Source: Bacillota bacterium
GTDB lineage: Bacteria; Bacillota; Bacilli; Paenibacillales; Paenibacillaceae
Length of the DNA: 64,000 bases
Assembly (NCBI GenBank): GCA_023460795.1
Contig: JAEWPC010000063.1
Location: 1-64,000, forward strand
Direction of reading: 5' to 3'
Shown: positions 7,947 through 17,091 of the stretch, piece after piece
Numbering within the stretch: the first letter of the stretch is position 1
Layout: each line of letters begins with the position of its first letter
The notes under the pieces: generated by a model
Told to the model about the DNA's origin: nothing
The model's database searches: none
Seen by the model: the letters and a program-made list of their open reading frames with translations, nothing else
Program-made: the position numbers and the translations under genes

Positions 7947-8585
7947 TTATGGGCGGTTACCTACGGTCATATATTTCGCTTCGCCGGCAGCGATGACGGC
8001 TTGTCCTTGGGTCATGTCCGTGATCCAAGCCTGGAACTTCTCCGCTTCTTCTTCTTCCGGCAGGCAGAGCACGGTAACGCGGTCCGTAAAAGAGACGTCT
8101 CCTACCAAGTGTCCTCTCCCGCGAAGCTCGTTCTCCAGCTTTCCGTACCACGTATAATCGACGTCGACGAATACTTCGCGATGCAACACGTTCACGATCG
8201 GCTCCGCCGCGTCGATCCCGGCGACCGCTCCATCCGTATACGCTCGGACGAGTCCGCCCGCCCCCAGCATAATGCCGCCGAAATAACGGGTTACGACGAC
8301 GACTACATTTTTCAAGCCGCGGTTCTTAATGACCTCGAGTATCGGTTTGCCCGCGGTGCCGCTCGGTTCCCCGTCGTCGAGCGCCTTCTGGTATTGGTCG
8401 CGTTCCCCGATCAGGTAGGCGGAGCAGTTGTGCGTCGCGTCCCAATACTTCTTTTTGATCTCTTCTATGAAAGCAATCGCTTCTTCCTCGGTCCGGACCG
8501 GCTTGGCGTGGCCGATGAAGCGCGATTTCTTGATGACGATTTCTTGCGAGCCGTATTGTCTGACGGTGGAGTATCGAGCGAGCAC
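7947..8585 (-). CDS. YigZ/IMPACT-family protein
   Basis: The start is placed at GTG 8585, giving 212 residues, the usual family length, because AGAGGTG sits six bases upstream. The longer reading to 8687 would overlap the previous gene by 80 bp. The N-terminal UPF0029 domain shows KKSRFIGHA, CSAYLIG, DDGEPSGTAGKPIL and the strongly conserved VVVVTRYFGGIMLGAGGLVRAY block. A C-terminal ferredoxin-like domain follows (about 140-205). Members are linked to translation or ribosome-associated stress, but the bacterial role is not settled. Confidence 0.88.
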   Translation of the reverse strand: MLARYSTVRQYGSQEIVIKKSRFIGHAKPVRTEEEAIAFIEEIKKKYWDATHNCSAYLIGERDQYQKALDDGEPSGTAGKPILEVIKNRGLKNVVVVVTRYFGGIMLGAGGLVRAYTDGAVAGIDAAEPIVNVLHREVFVDVDYTWYGKLENELRGRGHLVGDVSFTDRVTVLCLPEEEEAEKFQAWITDMTQGQAVIAAGEAKYMTVGNRP

Positions 8586-8607
8586 TTGCAACACCTCTTG
8601 CACGGAT

Positions 8608-9579
8608 TTAAAAATCGATTTCGATGCGCGTATGGTCGATGATGAGAATATGATCCGATGCTTCGATAAAGACGACAAGATCGCCAATCAGCGTGATGAC
8701 GATGATAACGAATAGGACGATGATTTTACAACGACGCGCGTAATCGACCAATACCGCCGCAACAGTCGCGACTACCGCATACCCCACTCCGAATAGCCAT
8801 CCGAACGGATAGCCCATGATAAGGCCGCGGTCCAGGCCGCCTGCCGCGGAGAGAAGAAGGTATAACAGGCCAAGCAGCGCGCTCGCAAGTCCTAAATTCT
8901 TTAAGTAACTTGTCCGTGCCCAGTCAGGAACCCGCAACGGCCTTGGCGAATCTCCTCCGTTAAGGACGTTCAACATTCGAATCTGGACGCGGGATAGAGC
9001 AATTCCGCCCACGATTCGAATTACGACGAAGTCCGTTAACGAAATCGTGAACAGAATTTGGTGCAGCACAATAACGACAAGTCCAAGCGACCAAATGGCG
9101 GGTTCGGACACGAGCCTGCGACAAGCTGCCCCAAGGGTTCGGGCAGGAGCGCCTCCGGATTCCGCAACTGCACGAATCCATATGGCGGATAACATCCACA
9201 GAACGACGCAGACGGCGATCAACGGTGCAAGAACGAGCAGATTCCCGATTTCATTGTCGGAGTAGTGCACCGCATCCATCGCATGGCGTTCAATGGGGAA
9301 GCCGATGAGCCATGCGATTATGACCGCCGCAACGGTTAGAGCTGCCGACAGCAAGGCTTCTCGTCCAGTTATGTAGCGTTGTTTGTATCTAACGCTCGCG
9401 AAAGCAACACCGATCAGCGACCAATTCAGCAGCAGCTTATGCCACAGACCAACCGGCGTCCCCCAAAGCACCCCAACGACGATAAAGGCGATAAGCCATA
9501 TCGCGCCGCCTTCCCGTTTACCTTGTATGCTTCCCCTTACCGACATGGCCGCAGCTTCCTTTTCGACGAAAATGGACAT
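8608..9579 (-). CDS. Polytopic membrane protein of unknown function (323 aa)
   Basis: The protein has about eight hydrophobic segments spread along its whole length, with short charged loops, and no recognisable catalytic motif. A basic loop (RYKQRYITGREALL) follows the first two segments, and another (PDWARTSYLKN) precedes the last group. It ends in a hydrophobic helix and a short polar tail. It lies upstream of and overlaps the spacer of the YigZ-family gene on the same strand, so the pair may be co-transcribed. An in-frame ATG at codon 12 is an alternative start. I do not recognise the family. Confidence 0.65.
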   Translation of the reverse strand: MSIFVEKEAAAMSVRGSIQGKREGGAIWLIAFIVVGVLWGTPVGLWHKLLLNWSLIGVAFASVRYKQRYITGREALLSAALTVAAVIIAWLIGFPIERHAMDAVHYSDNEIGNLLVLAPLIAVCVVLWMLSAIWIRAVAESGGAPARTLGAACRRLVSEPAIWSLGLVVIVLHQILFTISLTDFVVIRIVGGIALSRVQIRMLNVLNGGDSPRPLRVPDWARTSYLKNLGLASALLGLLYLLLSAAGGLDRGLIMGYPFGWLFGVGYAVVATVAAVLVDYARRCKIIVLFVIIVITLIGDLVVFIEASDHILIIDHTRIEIDF

Positions 9580-9616
9580 TTTCCCCTTATTGTACTCCCA
9601 GATCCGATACGTGAGA

Positions 9617-9663
9617 AGGAAAAAAGAAAAACCTTAGCCCGACGGCATCCGCCGAGCTAAGGT
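9617..9663 (-). terminator. Rho-independent terminator of pgi
   Basis: The hairpin at 9631-9663 has arms ACCTTAGC and GCTAAGGT with an inner CGGC/GCCG stem. On the minus strand it is followed by a T-rich run. It sits just past the pgi stop codon. Confidence 0.88.
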
Positions 9664-9686
9664 TCTCATCCGCTGCTTATATTGGC

Positions 9687-11036
9687 TTACAGTCGCGCTT
9701 CCAGCGCTTTCTTCTGTTCTTCGAAGCCCGGCTTGCCGAGCAACGCGAACATGTTCTTCTTGTACGCCTCTACGCCTTCTTGGTTGAACGGATTGACGCC
9801 GAGCAGGTAGCCGCTCACGCCGCACGCGATCTCGAAGAAGTACACCATGTAACCGAACGTGTAAGGAGTCATGTCCGGGAGATTCACGATCAGGTTAGGC
9901 ACTTGGCCGTCGGTATGCGCGAGCAGCGTGCCTTCGAACGCCTTCTTGTTAACGAAGTCGAGCGTCTTGCCGGCCAAGAAGTTCAGGCCGTCCAAGTCGT
10001 CTTCGTTGCGCTCGATCGTGATGTGGTCCGCGACTTCACCCACTTGAAGCACCGTCTCGAAAATAATCCGGTTGCCTTCTTGGATGAACTGGCCCATCGA
10101 GTGAAGATCCGTGGAGAAGTCGACGGAGGCCGGATAGATGCCTTTAAAGTCTTTGCCTTCGCTCTCGCCGTAAAGCTGTTTCCACCACTCGGATACGAAG
10201 TGGAGGCCCGGCTCGTAGTTGACGAGAATTTCGACCGTCTTGCCTTTGCGGTACAGCGCGTTGCGCACAGCCGCATATTGGTACGCGCCGTTCTCGCTGA
10301 GGTTCGGATTGTTAAGCTCTTTGGAAGCGTCTTGCGCGCCCTTCATCATCGATTCGATATCGATTCCTGCTGCCGCGATCGGCAGCAAACCTACCGCCGT
10401 CAGGACGGAGTAACGTCCGCCTACGTCGTCCGGGATAACGAACGATTCGTAGCCTTCTTCGGTAGCGAGCACTTTAAGCGCTCCGCGAGCTTTGTCCGTC
10501 GTCGCGTAAATGCGCTTGCGGGCTTCTTCTTTGCCGTACTTCTTCTCGAGCGCTTCGCGGAAAATACGGAAAGCGATCGCAGGCTCGGTCGTCGTGCCGG
10601 ACTTGGAAATGACGTTGATCGACCAATCTTTGCCTTCGAGCGCCTGCAGCAAGTGCGTCACGTAAGTCGAACTGATGTTATTGCCGGCGTAGAAAATCTG
10701 CGGAGTGCGGCGTTGTTCCTTGGACAGCGTGTTGTAGAACGAATGCTGAAGCATCTCGATCGCCGCGCGCGCGCCGAGGTAGGAACCGCCGATGCCGATG
10801 ACGACGAGGGCGTCCGAATCGGATTGGATTTTGCTCGCGGATTTCTGAATCCGGGAGAACTCTTCTTTATCGTAGTTAGACGGAAGGTTGATCCAGCCTA
10901 GGTAGTCCGAGCCCGCGCCCGTACCGTTATGTAACTGCTCATGCGCCAGCTTCACCGCAGGTGCCAGGTTGTCGATTTCATGCTGGGCAACAAACTGAAG
11001 TGCCTTGGAATAGTCGAACTTTACGCTTTTGCTCAC
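9687..11036 (-). CDS. pgi: Glucose-6-phosphate isomerase
   Basis: This cytoplasmic glycolytic enzyme interconverts glucose-6-phosphate and fructose-6-phosphate. The start is GTG at 11036, behind GGGAGAAG, giving 449 residues, close to the Bacillus enzyme; the longer reading to 11126 has a hydrophobic extension unlike the family. SIS-fold sugar-phosphate motifs are present: [12 protein letters not shown] near the N-terminus, [12 protein letters not shown], and the family signature [14 protein letters not shown]. Catalytic surroundings in YGESEGKD and AHTDGQVPN are also seen. It is monocistronic, with its own terminator. Confidence 0.97.
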   Translation of the reverse strand: MSKSVKFDYSKALQFVAQHEIDNLAPAVKLAHEQLHNGTGAGSDYLGWINLPSNYDKEEFSRIQKSASKIQSDSDALVVIGIGGSYLGARAAIEMLQHSFYNTLSKEQRRTPQIFYAGNNISSTYVTHLLQALEGKDWSINVISKSGTTTEPAIAFRIFREALEKKYGKEEARKRIYATTDKARGALKVLATEEGYESFVIPDDVGGRYSVLTAVGLLPIAAAGIDIESMMKGAQDASKELNNPNLSENGAYQYAAVRNALYRKGKTVEILVNYEPGLHFVSEWWKQLYGESEGKDFKGIYPASVDFSTDLHSMGQFIQEGNRIIFETVLQVGEVADHITIERNEDDLDGLNFLAGKTLDFVNKKAFEGTLLAHTDGQVPNLIVNLPDMTPYTFGYMVYFFEIACGVSGYLLGVNPFNQEGVEAYKKNMFALLGKPGFEEQKKALEARL

Positions 11037-11130
11037 GGTATTCTTCTCCCTTTCGCGACCTGAGCGGTCTAAGAACATTAGATATAGAATACTTAAAAAT
11101 GGATGTTCGCACAAGTGAATCCGCAATCAT

Positions 11131-11163
11131 TACGTCATAAATAAATATATTGTACGTCATAAA
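11131..11163. promoter_or_regulatory. Direct repeat TACGTCATAAA in the pgi / PilZ-fusion intergenic region
   Basis: Two identical 11-mers TACGTCATAAA start at 11131 and 11153, exactly 22 bp apart, which puts them on the same face of the helix. They lie in the 222-bp divergent region between pgi and the PilZ-fusion gene. A TATAAT at 11215-11220 may be the -10 of the rightward gene, although its -35 is weak. The repeats look like a two-site operator, but no regulator is assigned. Confidence 0.4.
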
Positions 11164-11258
11164 CGATTTCTATAGCCGTCTTCTACTCGATAGGTATTCC
11201 TGTAGAAATTGAGCTATAATGAGGTCAAACGAATGATGACGTACAAGGAGACGATCGC

Positions 11259-12530
11259 ATGAAGTCCATCGGATTCATCGGATTGGGAGTCATGGGCGAA
11301 CCCATGGCCGCGAATTTATTGCGCAAAGGATATTCGGTGACGGTATACAATCGCAGCGCCGGAAAAGACGAGCAGCTCGCGAAGCTCGGGGCAGATTCGG
11401 TCGGGACTGCCGCGGAGGCGGTCCGGTCGGCGGATGTCGTCATTACCATGGTCAGTAACGACGCCGCGATCGAAGACATCTATTACGGCGCGGACGGCAT
11501 TATCTCTGCACTGAAGCCAGGTACGACCGTTATCGACAGCAGCACGATCTCGCCCGAACTGTCCCGCAGGCTTGCCGCGAGCGTATCGGACAAATTCTCC
11601 GATTTCATCGATGCCCCCGTTACCGGCAGCAAACCGGCCGCGATCGACGGTTCGCTCTTGTTCATGGCCGGAGGGGACGAGCAAGTTGTCGCCGCCAATC
11701 GCGAGCTCTTGCTGACGATGGGACGCGAAGTCATCTATATGGGTGGCAGCGGCAACGGGTCGACGGCGAAGCTCGCGCATAACACGATCGTCGGCATCAA
11801 CGCCGCGGGTTTGATCGAAGGCATGGCGATCGCGGCCAAGAGCGGCATCGACGCGTCCGCGTTCCTGCGCATCGTGCAATCCGGCGGCGCTGCAAGCAAA
11901 CAAGCGGATCTGAAAGGCCGCAAAATCATCGACCGCGACTACAGCGTCCAATTCTCGCTCGCCCTCATGCTGAAGGATTTGCGCCTGTCCTCCGTGCTGA
12001 CGGACGGTATCGGCGTATCGACGCCGATGCTCGAAGCGGCCAAGAGCTTATTCCAGATCGGCCAAGCCGCAGGCCTGGGAGAGAACGACTTGTGCGCGCT
12101 AGCCCAAGTGTATGAAAGCTGGATCGGCAAGCAGATCGGGGAGACCCCCGTTGCCCCGACGAAGCGGGCTGCGGCCGATTCCAGCTCGGAACGCCGGAAG
12201 CAGACGCGGCTGCCCCTCGATATTCCCGTCATGATGTCGATCTATCAATGGCAGGAAGCCGGCTCGTTCAGCGGCCAATCCGTCGAAGGCTCGCTTCTCG
12301 ACGTCTCGGAGGACGGCGTGCAGATCGGCTCGAAATTTCCGCTGGAACAAGACATGTTCGTCATCATCCACTTCCTGAAGGAGTCGGAGCTCCCGCCGAT
12401 GACCGCCAAGGTCATCCGCATCGAGCGCAAGAACGGACAGTTCCAGTACGGCTGCCTGCTCGCCGGCTTGCCACTGTATCAGCGGCTGCAGTTGAAGCAA
12501 TATATCGAAGGGCACAGCGCCGAGGAGTAA
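11259..12530 (+). CDS. Beta-hydroxyacid dehydrogenase fused to a C-terminal PilZ domain
   Basis: This 423-residue protein has two domains. Residues 1 to about 295 are a complete 3-hydroxyisobutyrate/6-phosphogluconate-type dehydrogenase: Rossmann signature FIGLGVMGEPMAANLL (6-21), substrate loop DAPVTGSKPAA near 118-128 and catalytic Lys171 in GSTAKLAHN. After a linker (about 296-310), residues 311-423 form a PilZ domain with the c-di-GMP motifs RKQTR (R313 and R317) and DVSEDG (348-353). This suggests an NAD(P)-dependent oxidoreductase whose activity or location responds to c-di-GMP. The ATG follows AAGGAGA. The substrate is unknown. The gene is monocistronic and convergent with a GH2 gene. 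Confidence 0.88.
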   Translation: MKSIGFIGLGVMGEPMAANLLRKGYSVTVYNRSAGKDEQLAKLGADSVGTAAEAVRSADVVITMVSNDAAIEDIYYGADGIISALKPGTTVIDSSTISPELSRRLAASVSDKFSDFIDAPVTGSKPAAIDGSLLFMAGGDEQVVAANRELLLTMGREVIYMGGSGNGSTAKLAHNTIVGINAAGLIEGMAIAAKSGIDASAFLRIVQSGGAASKQADLKGRKIIDRDYSVQFSLALMLKDLRLSSVLTDGIGVSTPMLEAAKSLFQIGQAAGLGENDLCALAQVYESWIGKQIGETPVAPTKRAAADSSSERRKQTRLPLDIPVMMSIYQWQEAGSFSGQSVEGSLLDVSEDGVQIGSKFPLEQDMFVIIHFLKESELPPMTAKVIRIERKNGQFQYGCLLAGLPLYQRLQLKQYIEGHSAEE

Positions 12531-12546
12531 CTCGGTTAACCTATTA

Positions 12547-12583
12547 GATAGAGGCAAGGTCCGTGTCGGACCTTGCCTCTATC
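12547..12583. terminator. Shared hairpin between convergent genes
   Basis: A perfect 16-bp stem (arms 12547-12562 and 12568-12583) closes a five-base loop between the PilZ-fusion stop and the GH2 stop. The following bases are only weakly T-rich on either strand. It probably acts as a bidirectional terminator or RNA 3'-end stabiliser. Confidence 0.65.
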
Positions 12584-12586
12584 CGT

Positions 12587-14341
12587 CTAAGCCCTATTAA
12601 TCTCCCGAATTTTCTCGAGAGCGATCTTCGGCTCACGATTCTCCGTCAGCAGCCCGTTCACCTCTTGCTGTACGTCCGTCACCTGCGTGTAGCAGTAGCC
12701 GCATATCGATTCGGTATCCTTGATCGCCTGCGTAATTCCGCGGAACCGCTCCAAGAACGCCTCTTCGGATTCGACCTGATTGCCGTATCCCCAACCCTTG
12801 TCGCTCCGGAACGCAATACCGCCGAATTCGCTGACGATAATCGGCTGCCCGCGGTATTCGTAGCCTTGCGCCAGCGCGTACTTGAAGTTGTTAGGCGAGA
12901 TGTCGCCGCCCGTAATCGCGTCCATGTTCGCGTAGCGCTTGCGGAACGCCTCTCCCGACTCCTCGTAATCGTGCAGCGTCAGAATGTCCGACACCGTATG
13001 CTCCCAGCCATCGTTGACGACGACCGGACGGTATGGATCGAACGACTTCGTCAGATGATAGATCGCCTCCGTAAATTGCTGTTGCTTCCGGTCCGAGTAT
13101 ATGTTGCCTACGCCCCACGACTCGTTAAACGGTACCCATGTAATAATGCACGGATGGTTATATTGCTGCTGTACGATTTCGAGCCACTCCCGCGTGAACC
13201 GCTCTACGGCCTCGTCGTTGAACTCGTACGCCGCCGCGGCTTCCGACCAGACGAGCAGCCCTTTCACGTCGCACCAGTAGAGGAACCGGGGATCCTCGAT
13301 CTTCTGATGCTTGCGGACTCCGTTATAGCCCATGGCGAGTATCTTGTCGATGTCTTCGATGATCGCCTCCTCGGATGGAGGAGTCAGATGGCTGTCCGGC
13401 CAATAGCCTTGATCGAGAATAAGCCGCTGGTAGATCGGGCTGTTATTCAGCAGCACCTTGCCTTTCTGAATCGAGACTTTCCGCAATCCGAAATAGGAGT
13501 GAACGCGATCAACTTCCCTCTCTCCGTCGGTCAGCGTAAATTCTACCTCGTACAGCCTTGGACTGTGAGGACTCCAATGCTCGATCCGCCACTCTCTCGT
13601 ATCGCTGGTCAACTCTACGCTGGATGACAGATAGGATCGATCGACGGTTATCGTCGTCTCCTTGATCAACTGACCGTCCATCGTGATCCGAGACGTCAAT
13701 TTTAAGGAGGCAGACGCTTCCCCGTGAAGCCGATAATCGAAACGGACGGTGCTCGCGTCGACGTCGGGCGTAATCTTCACCGATTGCAAATGCTGCGCCT
13801 CGACGAATTCCAGCCATACCGTCTGCCAGATCCCCGTCGTCTGCACGTACCAGCAACCGAAATTGTCTTTGCGCCAGCGTTGCTTGCCCCGGGGTTGGGT
13901 ACAACTGTCGCTATCCTCCGCCTTGACGACCACGGCATTCGCTTCGCCGGACTTTACGTACCGGGTAATATCGAAGGAGAAGGCCGAGTATCCCCCCTCA
14001 TGCCGGCCGACGAACTCGCCGTTCACCCACACCATGGAGACATAATCGACTGCCTGAAAATGAAGCAACACTTGCTTATTCTCATAACCCTCCGGAACGA
14101 TGAACGCGCGATGATACCAGACGTACGGATGGAACTTCTCTTCTCCGATTCCGCTAGCCTTCGTCTCATAGACGAACGGCACCTCGATCGTACGAGCTTG
14201 CGGGAACGCGCGGTACCATCCCGCCCGCTCCCCTTCGTTCGCATCGTCGAAGCGGAAATCCCATTGTCCGTTCAAGTTCAGCCAGTCTTGGCGAACGAAT
14301 TGCGGCCTAGGGTAATCTTTGCGGTATTGGCTTAAGGCCAT
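12587..14341 (-). CDS. Glycoside hydrolase family 2 enzyme
   Basis: This is a 584-residue retaining beta-glycosidase without a signal peptide, so probably cytoplasmic. A jelly-roll sugar-binding domain (about 1-185), an Ig-like domain (about 190-285) and a TIM barrel (about 290-584) follow the GH2 plan. The acid/base is Glu407 in FNESWG and the nucleophile Glu505 in SEFGG. It is short compared with LacZ (about 1,000 residues) and matches the compact GH2 group. It is the last gene of the lpl-like operon, and the neighbouring GH2 enzyme is clearly a paralogue. Activity (galactosidase, glucuronidase, arabinosidase) cannot be fixed from sequence. Confidence 0.88.
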   Translation of the reverse strand: MALSQYRKDYPRPQFVRQDWLNLNGQWDFRFDDANEGERAGWYRAFPQARTIEVPFVYETKASGIGEEKFHPYVWYHRAFIVPEGYENKQVLLHFQAVDYVSMVWVNGEFVGRHEGGYSAFSFDITRYVKSGEANAVVVKAEDSDSCTQPRGKQRWRKDNFGCWYVQTTGIWQTVWLEFVEAQHLQSVKITPDVDASTVRFDYRLHGEASASLKLTSRITMDGQLIKETTITVDRSYLSSSVELTSDTREWRIEHWSPHSPRLYEVEFTLTDGEREVDRVHSYFGLRKVSIQKGKVLLNNSPIYQRLILDQGYWPDSHLTPPSEEAIIEDIDKILAMGYNGVRKHQKIEDPRFLYWCDVKGLLVWSEAAAAYEFNDEAVERFTREWLEIVQQQYNHPCIITWVPFNESWGVGNIYSDRKQQQFTEAIYHLTKSFDPYRPVVVNDGWEHTVSDILTLHDYEESGEAFRKRYANMDAITGGDISPNNFKYALAQGYEYRGQPIIVSEFGGIAFRSDKGWGYGNQVESEEAFLERFRGITQAIKDTESICGYCYTQVTDVQQEVNGLLTENREPKIALEKIREINRA

Positions 14342-14351
14342 TCAACATCAC

Positions 14352-16142
14352 CTATCCTTCTCGATTGCCGGTCATAATGGCGCGAATGGCCTCAATCGGC
14401 GCTTTGGGCTGCCTGTCGAAGGTCAACAGGCCGTTGATCTCTTGCTCGACGTCCGTTAACTGCGTGTAGCAATAGCCTTGCACGACCGGGGAAGTCAGCA
14501 TCGGGCTCACGACGGCTTGGAGCCGGGCAAGGAAATCCTCCTCGTTCTCCGCGCCGGAGTATCCCCAGCCTTCCCAGTCGCTTCGCTTGAACGCGATTCC
14601 CCCGAACTCGGTAACGAGAATCGGTTGCCCCTCATAATTCGCTCCGCCGACGAATAATTGCCGTCTTGCGGGCATTGCGCCCAGCGCGGAATCCGTCGTT
14701 GAATAACGCTTCTCCAACACTTCTTGACGGCTCTCGTAGTCATGAATGGTCGCCAGATCCGTAGTCGTCTGCTCCCAGCCGTCGTTATTAACGACGAGTC
14801 TGGTCTCGTCCAACGATTTGGTCAGATGGTACATCGCTAAGCCATGCTGCTGCTGGCGTTTATCGATCAGGACGTTCGGAATTCCCCAGCTTTCGTTCAG
14901 AGGCACCCAAGTTACGATACTAGGATGGTTGAAGTCCCGTTCGACGATCTCCTGCCACTCCTTGGTGAAGCGGCGGACGTATTCTTCCGAATACTCGTAA
15001 GCGTTAGCCGCTTCGCCCCATACGAGCATGCCGATCTTATCGCACCAATACAGGAACCTTGGATCTTCGGTCTTCTGGTGCTTCCTCACTCCGTTAAAGC
15101 CCATCGCCTTAGCTAGCTCTACGTCGCGTCTTAACGCCTCGTCCGAAGGCGCCGTTAGAATGCCGTCGGGGAAATACCCCTGGTCGAGCACGAGCCTCTG
15201 GAAGTAAGGCCGGTTATTCAAGTAAATCTTCCCGTTCTCGATCGAGAATTTGCGCATTCCGAAATAGCTTTCGACCTCATCGAGCACTTCCTCGCCTCGC
15301 ACGAGCCGGAGGCGTAGGTCGTACAAATTCGGATGCTCCGGGCTCCATAGCCGGCCCATGCCGTGATCCGTGAAGTCGTTTAGCCCGATCGTCCGTTGCT
15401 CTTCGGCGTTCCGGACCACGTACCGGTCCTGCGCGATCGTCGTTCCTTGGAAAGAGACGGCCAGCTGCAGTTCTAGAGCGTCCGACGGTCTGAACCCCTG
15501 TACGAAAGCGCGAATACGAATCTCGTTCCGATCCACGTCCGGCGCAAGCTTGATCTTGTTGATATGAACGGGAGCGAGCGGCTCCAGCCATACGCTCTGC
15601 CAGATGCCGGTCGTGCGCGTATAGAAGATGCTCGCCGAACGGTCGTGCCAGAATTGCTTGCCTCGCGGTAACGTTACATCCCGGCTGAAATCCTCCGCCC
15701 GAACAACGATCACGTTGCGGCCATCCGAAAGCATCGGAGTGATATCCGTCCGGAACGGCGTGTGTCCTCCTTCGTGTTCGGCCATCAGTTGGCCGTTCAC
15801 CCACACTTTCGACAAGTAATCGACCGCTCCGAAGTGCAGCATTACCCGCTTGCCTTTCCAGCCTTCAGGGATCTCGAACACTCTGCGATACCACACTACA
15901 TCGTGAACGGAAGAGTCCTCGATGCCGCTCAGATTGCTCTGGAACGCGAACGGCACCGTGATTTTGCGATCGAATGGGGCCGAAGCATCGGGGCGGTACC
16001 AACGTTCTTCTTCGCCTATCCCCGTATCGTCATAACAAAAATCCCATTCACCGTTCAGACTTAGCCATTCTTTACGGAGAAACTGCGGTCTGGGATATTC
16101 CGAACGCGGTATCGTCACTTTGTCGTATAATTCTTTGTTCAA
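14352..16142 (-). CDS. Glycoside hydrolase family 2 enzyme (paralogue)
   Basis: This 596-residue intracellular GH2 beta-glycosidase begins at TTG after AGGAG. It has the same three-domain layout as the next gene, and shared blocks (YPRPQF, LNGEWDF, GVRKHQK, DPRFLYWCD) show a duplication. Glu417 in LNESWG is the predicted acid/base and Glu512 in TEFGG the nucleophile. It lies 25 bp after the lplC-like permease gene, so it should act on the imported oligosaccharide. Having two diverged copies side by side suggests different linkages or sugars in one substrate. Confidence 0.88.
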   Translation of the reverse strand: MNKELYDKVTIPRSEYPRPQFLRKEWLSLNGEWDFCYDDTGIGEEERWYRPDASAPFDRKITVPFAFQSNLSGIEDSSVHDVVWYRRVFEIPEGWKGKRVMLHFGAVDYLSKVWVNGQLMAEHEGGHTPFRTDITPMLSDGRNVIVVRAEDFSRDVTLPRGKQFWHDRSASIFYTRTTGIWQSVWLEPLAPVHINKIKLAPDVDRNEIRIRAFVQGFRPSDALELQLAVSFQGTTIAQDRYVVRNAEEQRTIGLNDFTDHGMGRLWSPEHPNLYDLRLRLVRGEEVLDEVESYFGMRKFSIENGKIYLNNRPYFQRLVLDQGYFPDGILTAPSDEALRRDVELAKAMGFNGVRKHQKTEDPRFLYWCDKIGMLVWGEAANAYEYSEEYVRRFTKEWQEIVERDFNHPSIVTWVPLNESWGIPNVLIDKRQQQHGLAMYHLTKSLDETRLVVNNDGWEQTTTDLATIHDYESRQEVLEKRYSTTDSALGAMPARRQLFVGGANYEGQPILVTEFGGIAFKRSDWEGWGYSGAENEEDFLARLQAVVSPMLTSPVVQGYCYTQLTDVEQEINGLLTFDRQPKAPIEAIRAIMTGNREG

Positions 16143-16167
16143 TGTAATCGCTCCTCGTCATATCCCG

Positions 16168-17070
16168 TTAACCTTTAATCGAACCGACATAGACGCCTTT
16201 CACGAAGTATTTTTGCAGGAATGGATACACGAGCAAGATGGGCAGCGTCGATACGACGATCGCGCAATATTTGACCAATTCCCGATAAGCCGTGGCGCTC
16301 GAGGCGCTATCGATGACGACTCCGCCGGCGCTTCCGATATTCGATGCGGCAGTATCGTTGGCGACCAGTATTTCTTTCAATAGAAGCTGCAACGGGAACA
16401 GATTCCGATCCTGCAGCAGCACCATGGCGTTAAACCAAGAGTTCCAGTTGCCTACCAGATAGTAGAGGAAAATAACGGCCAGAGTCGCTTTAGACAGCGG
16501 AAGGATTACGTTGACCAGTATCTTGAACTGGCTCGCCCCATCGATCGTAGCCGCTTCCTCCAATTCGACCGGTATGGACTGGAAGCCGGTACGAAGAATA
16601 ATCATATTCCACGTGTTGATGGCTGTCGGTATGATCATCGCCCACAGATTGTTGTACATTCCGATGTCTCTCATCAGCAGAAACCAAGGAATTAATCCGC
16701 CGCCGAAGAACATCGTAATCGTGATCACGATCATGATATGTTTCTTGAAATAGAGATCCCGCCGAGACAGCACGAACGCTCCCATGATGGTCATGACCAT
16801 ATTGAGCAACGTGCCTAAGCCGACATAAACAATCGTATTCCAATATCCGACCAGAAGGGCGTTATCTCTGAAAATCAGCTTGTACCCGTCGATCGTAAAG
16901 CCGAGCGGCTTGAACATGATGCCGTTATGAGCGACGAGCTCCCTCGGATTGCTGATCGAAGCCAGCAGGATGTGCCAGATCGGGTACAAACAAACGACCG
17001 TTAGCATCGTTAACGAGGCGTAGATGGCGAAATCGAACGTTCTGTTGCCTATCGATTTATGGGCTCTCAT
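16168..17070 (-). CDS. Carbohydrate ABC transporter permease (LplC/YtcP-like)
   Basis: This 300-residue membrane permease of the MalG/LplC type has about six hydrophobic helices. The EAA loop LEEAATIDGASQFKILVNVI links it to an ATPase not encoded here. The C-terminus VKGVYVGSIKG is typical of the LplC subgroup, which partners with large binding proteins of about 550 residues, as found here. It is the third gene of the transporter, 21 bp after the LplB-like permease gene. Confidence 0.9.
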   Translation of the reverse strand: MRAHKSIGNRTFDFAIYASLTMLTVVCLYPIWHILLASISNPRELVAHNGIMFKPLGFTIDGYKLIFRDNALLVGYWNTIVYVGLGTLLNMVMTIMGAFVLSRRDLYFKKHIMIVITITMFFGGGLIPWFLLMRDIGMYNNLWAMIIPTAINTWNMIILRTGFQSIPVELEEAATIDGASQFKILVNVILPLSKATLAVIFLYYLVGNWNSWFNAMVLLQDRNLFPLQLLLKEILVANDTAASNIGSAGGVVIDSASSATAYRELVKYCAIVVSTLPILLVYPFLQKYFVKGVYVGSIKG

Positions 17071-17091
17071 AGAGAAGCGGGATCCTCCTTC

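Noticed and set aside
9780..10901. 373-codon open frame opposite pgi
   Set aside because: It lies within the antisense of a certain enzyme gene and shows no protein family features.
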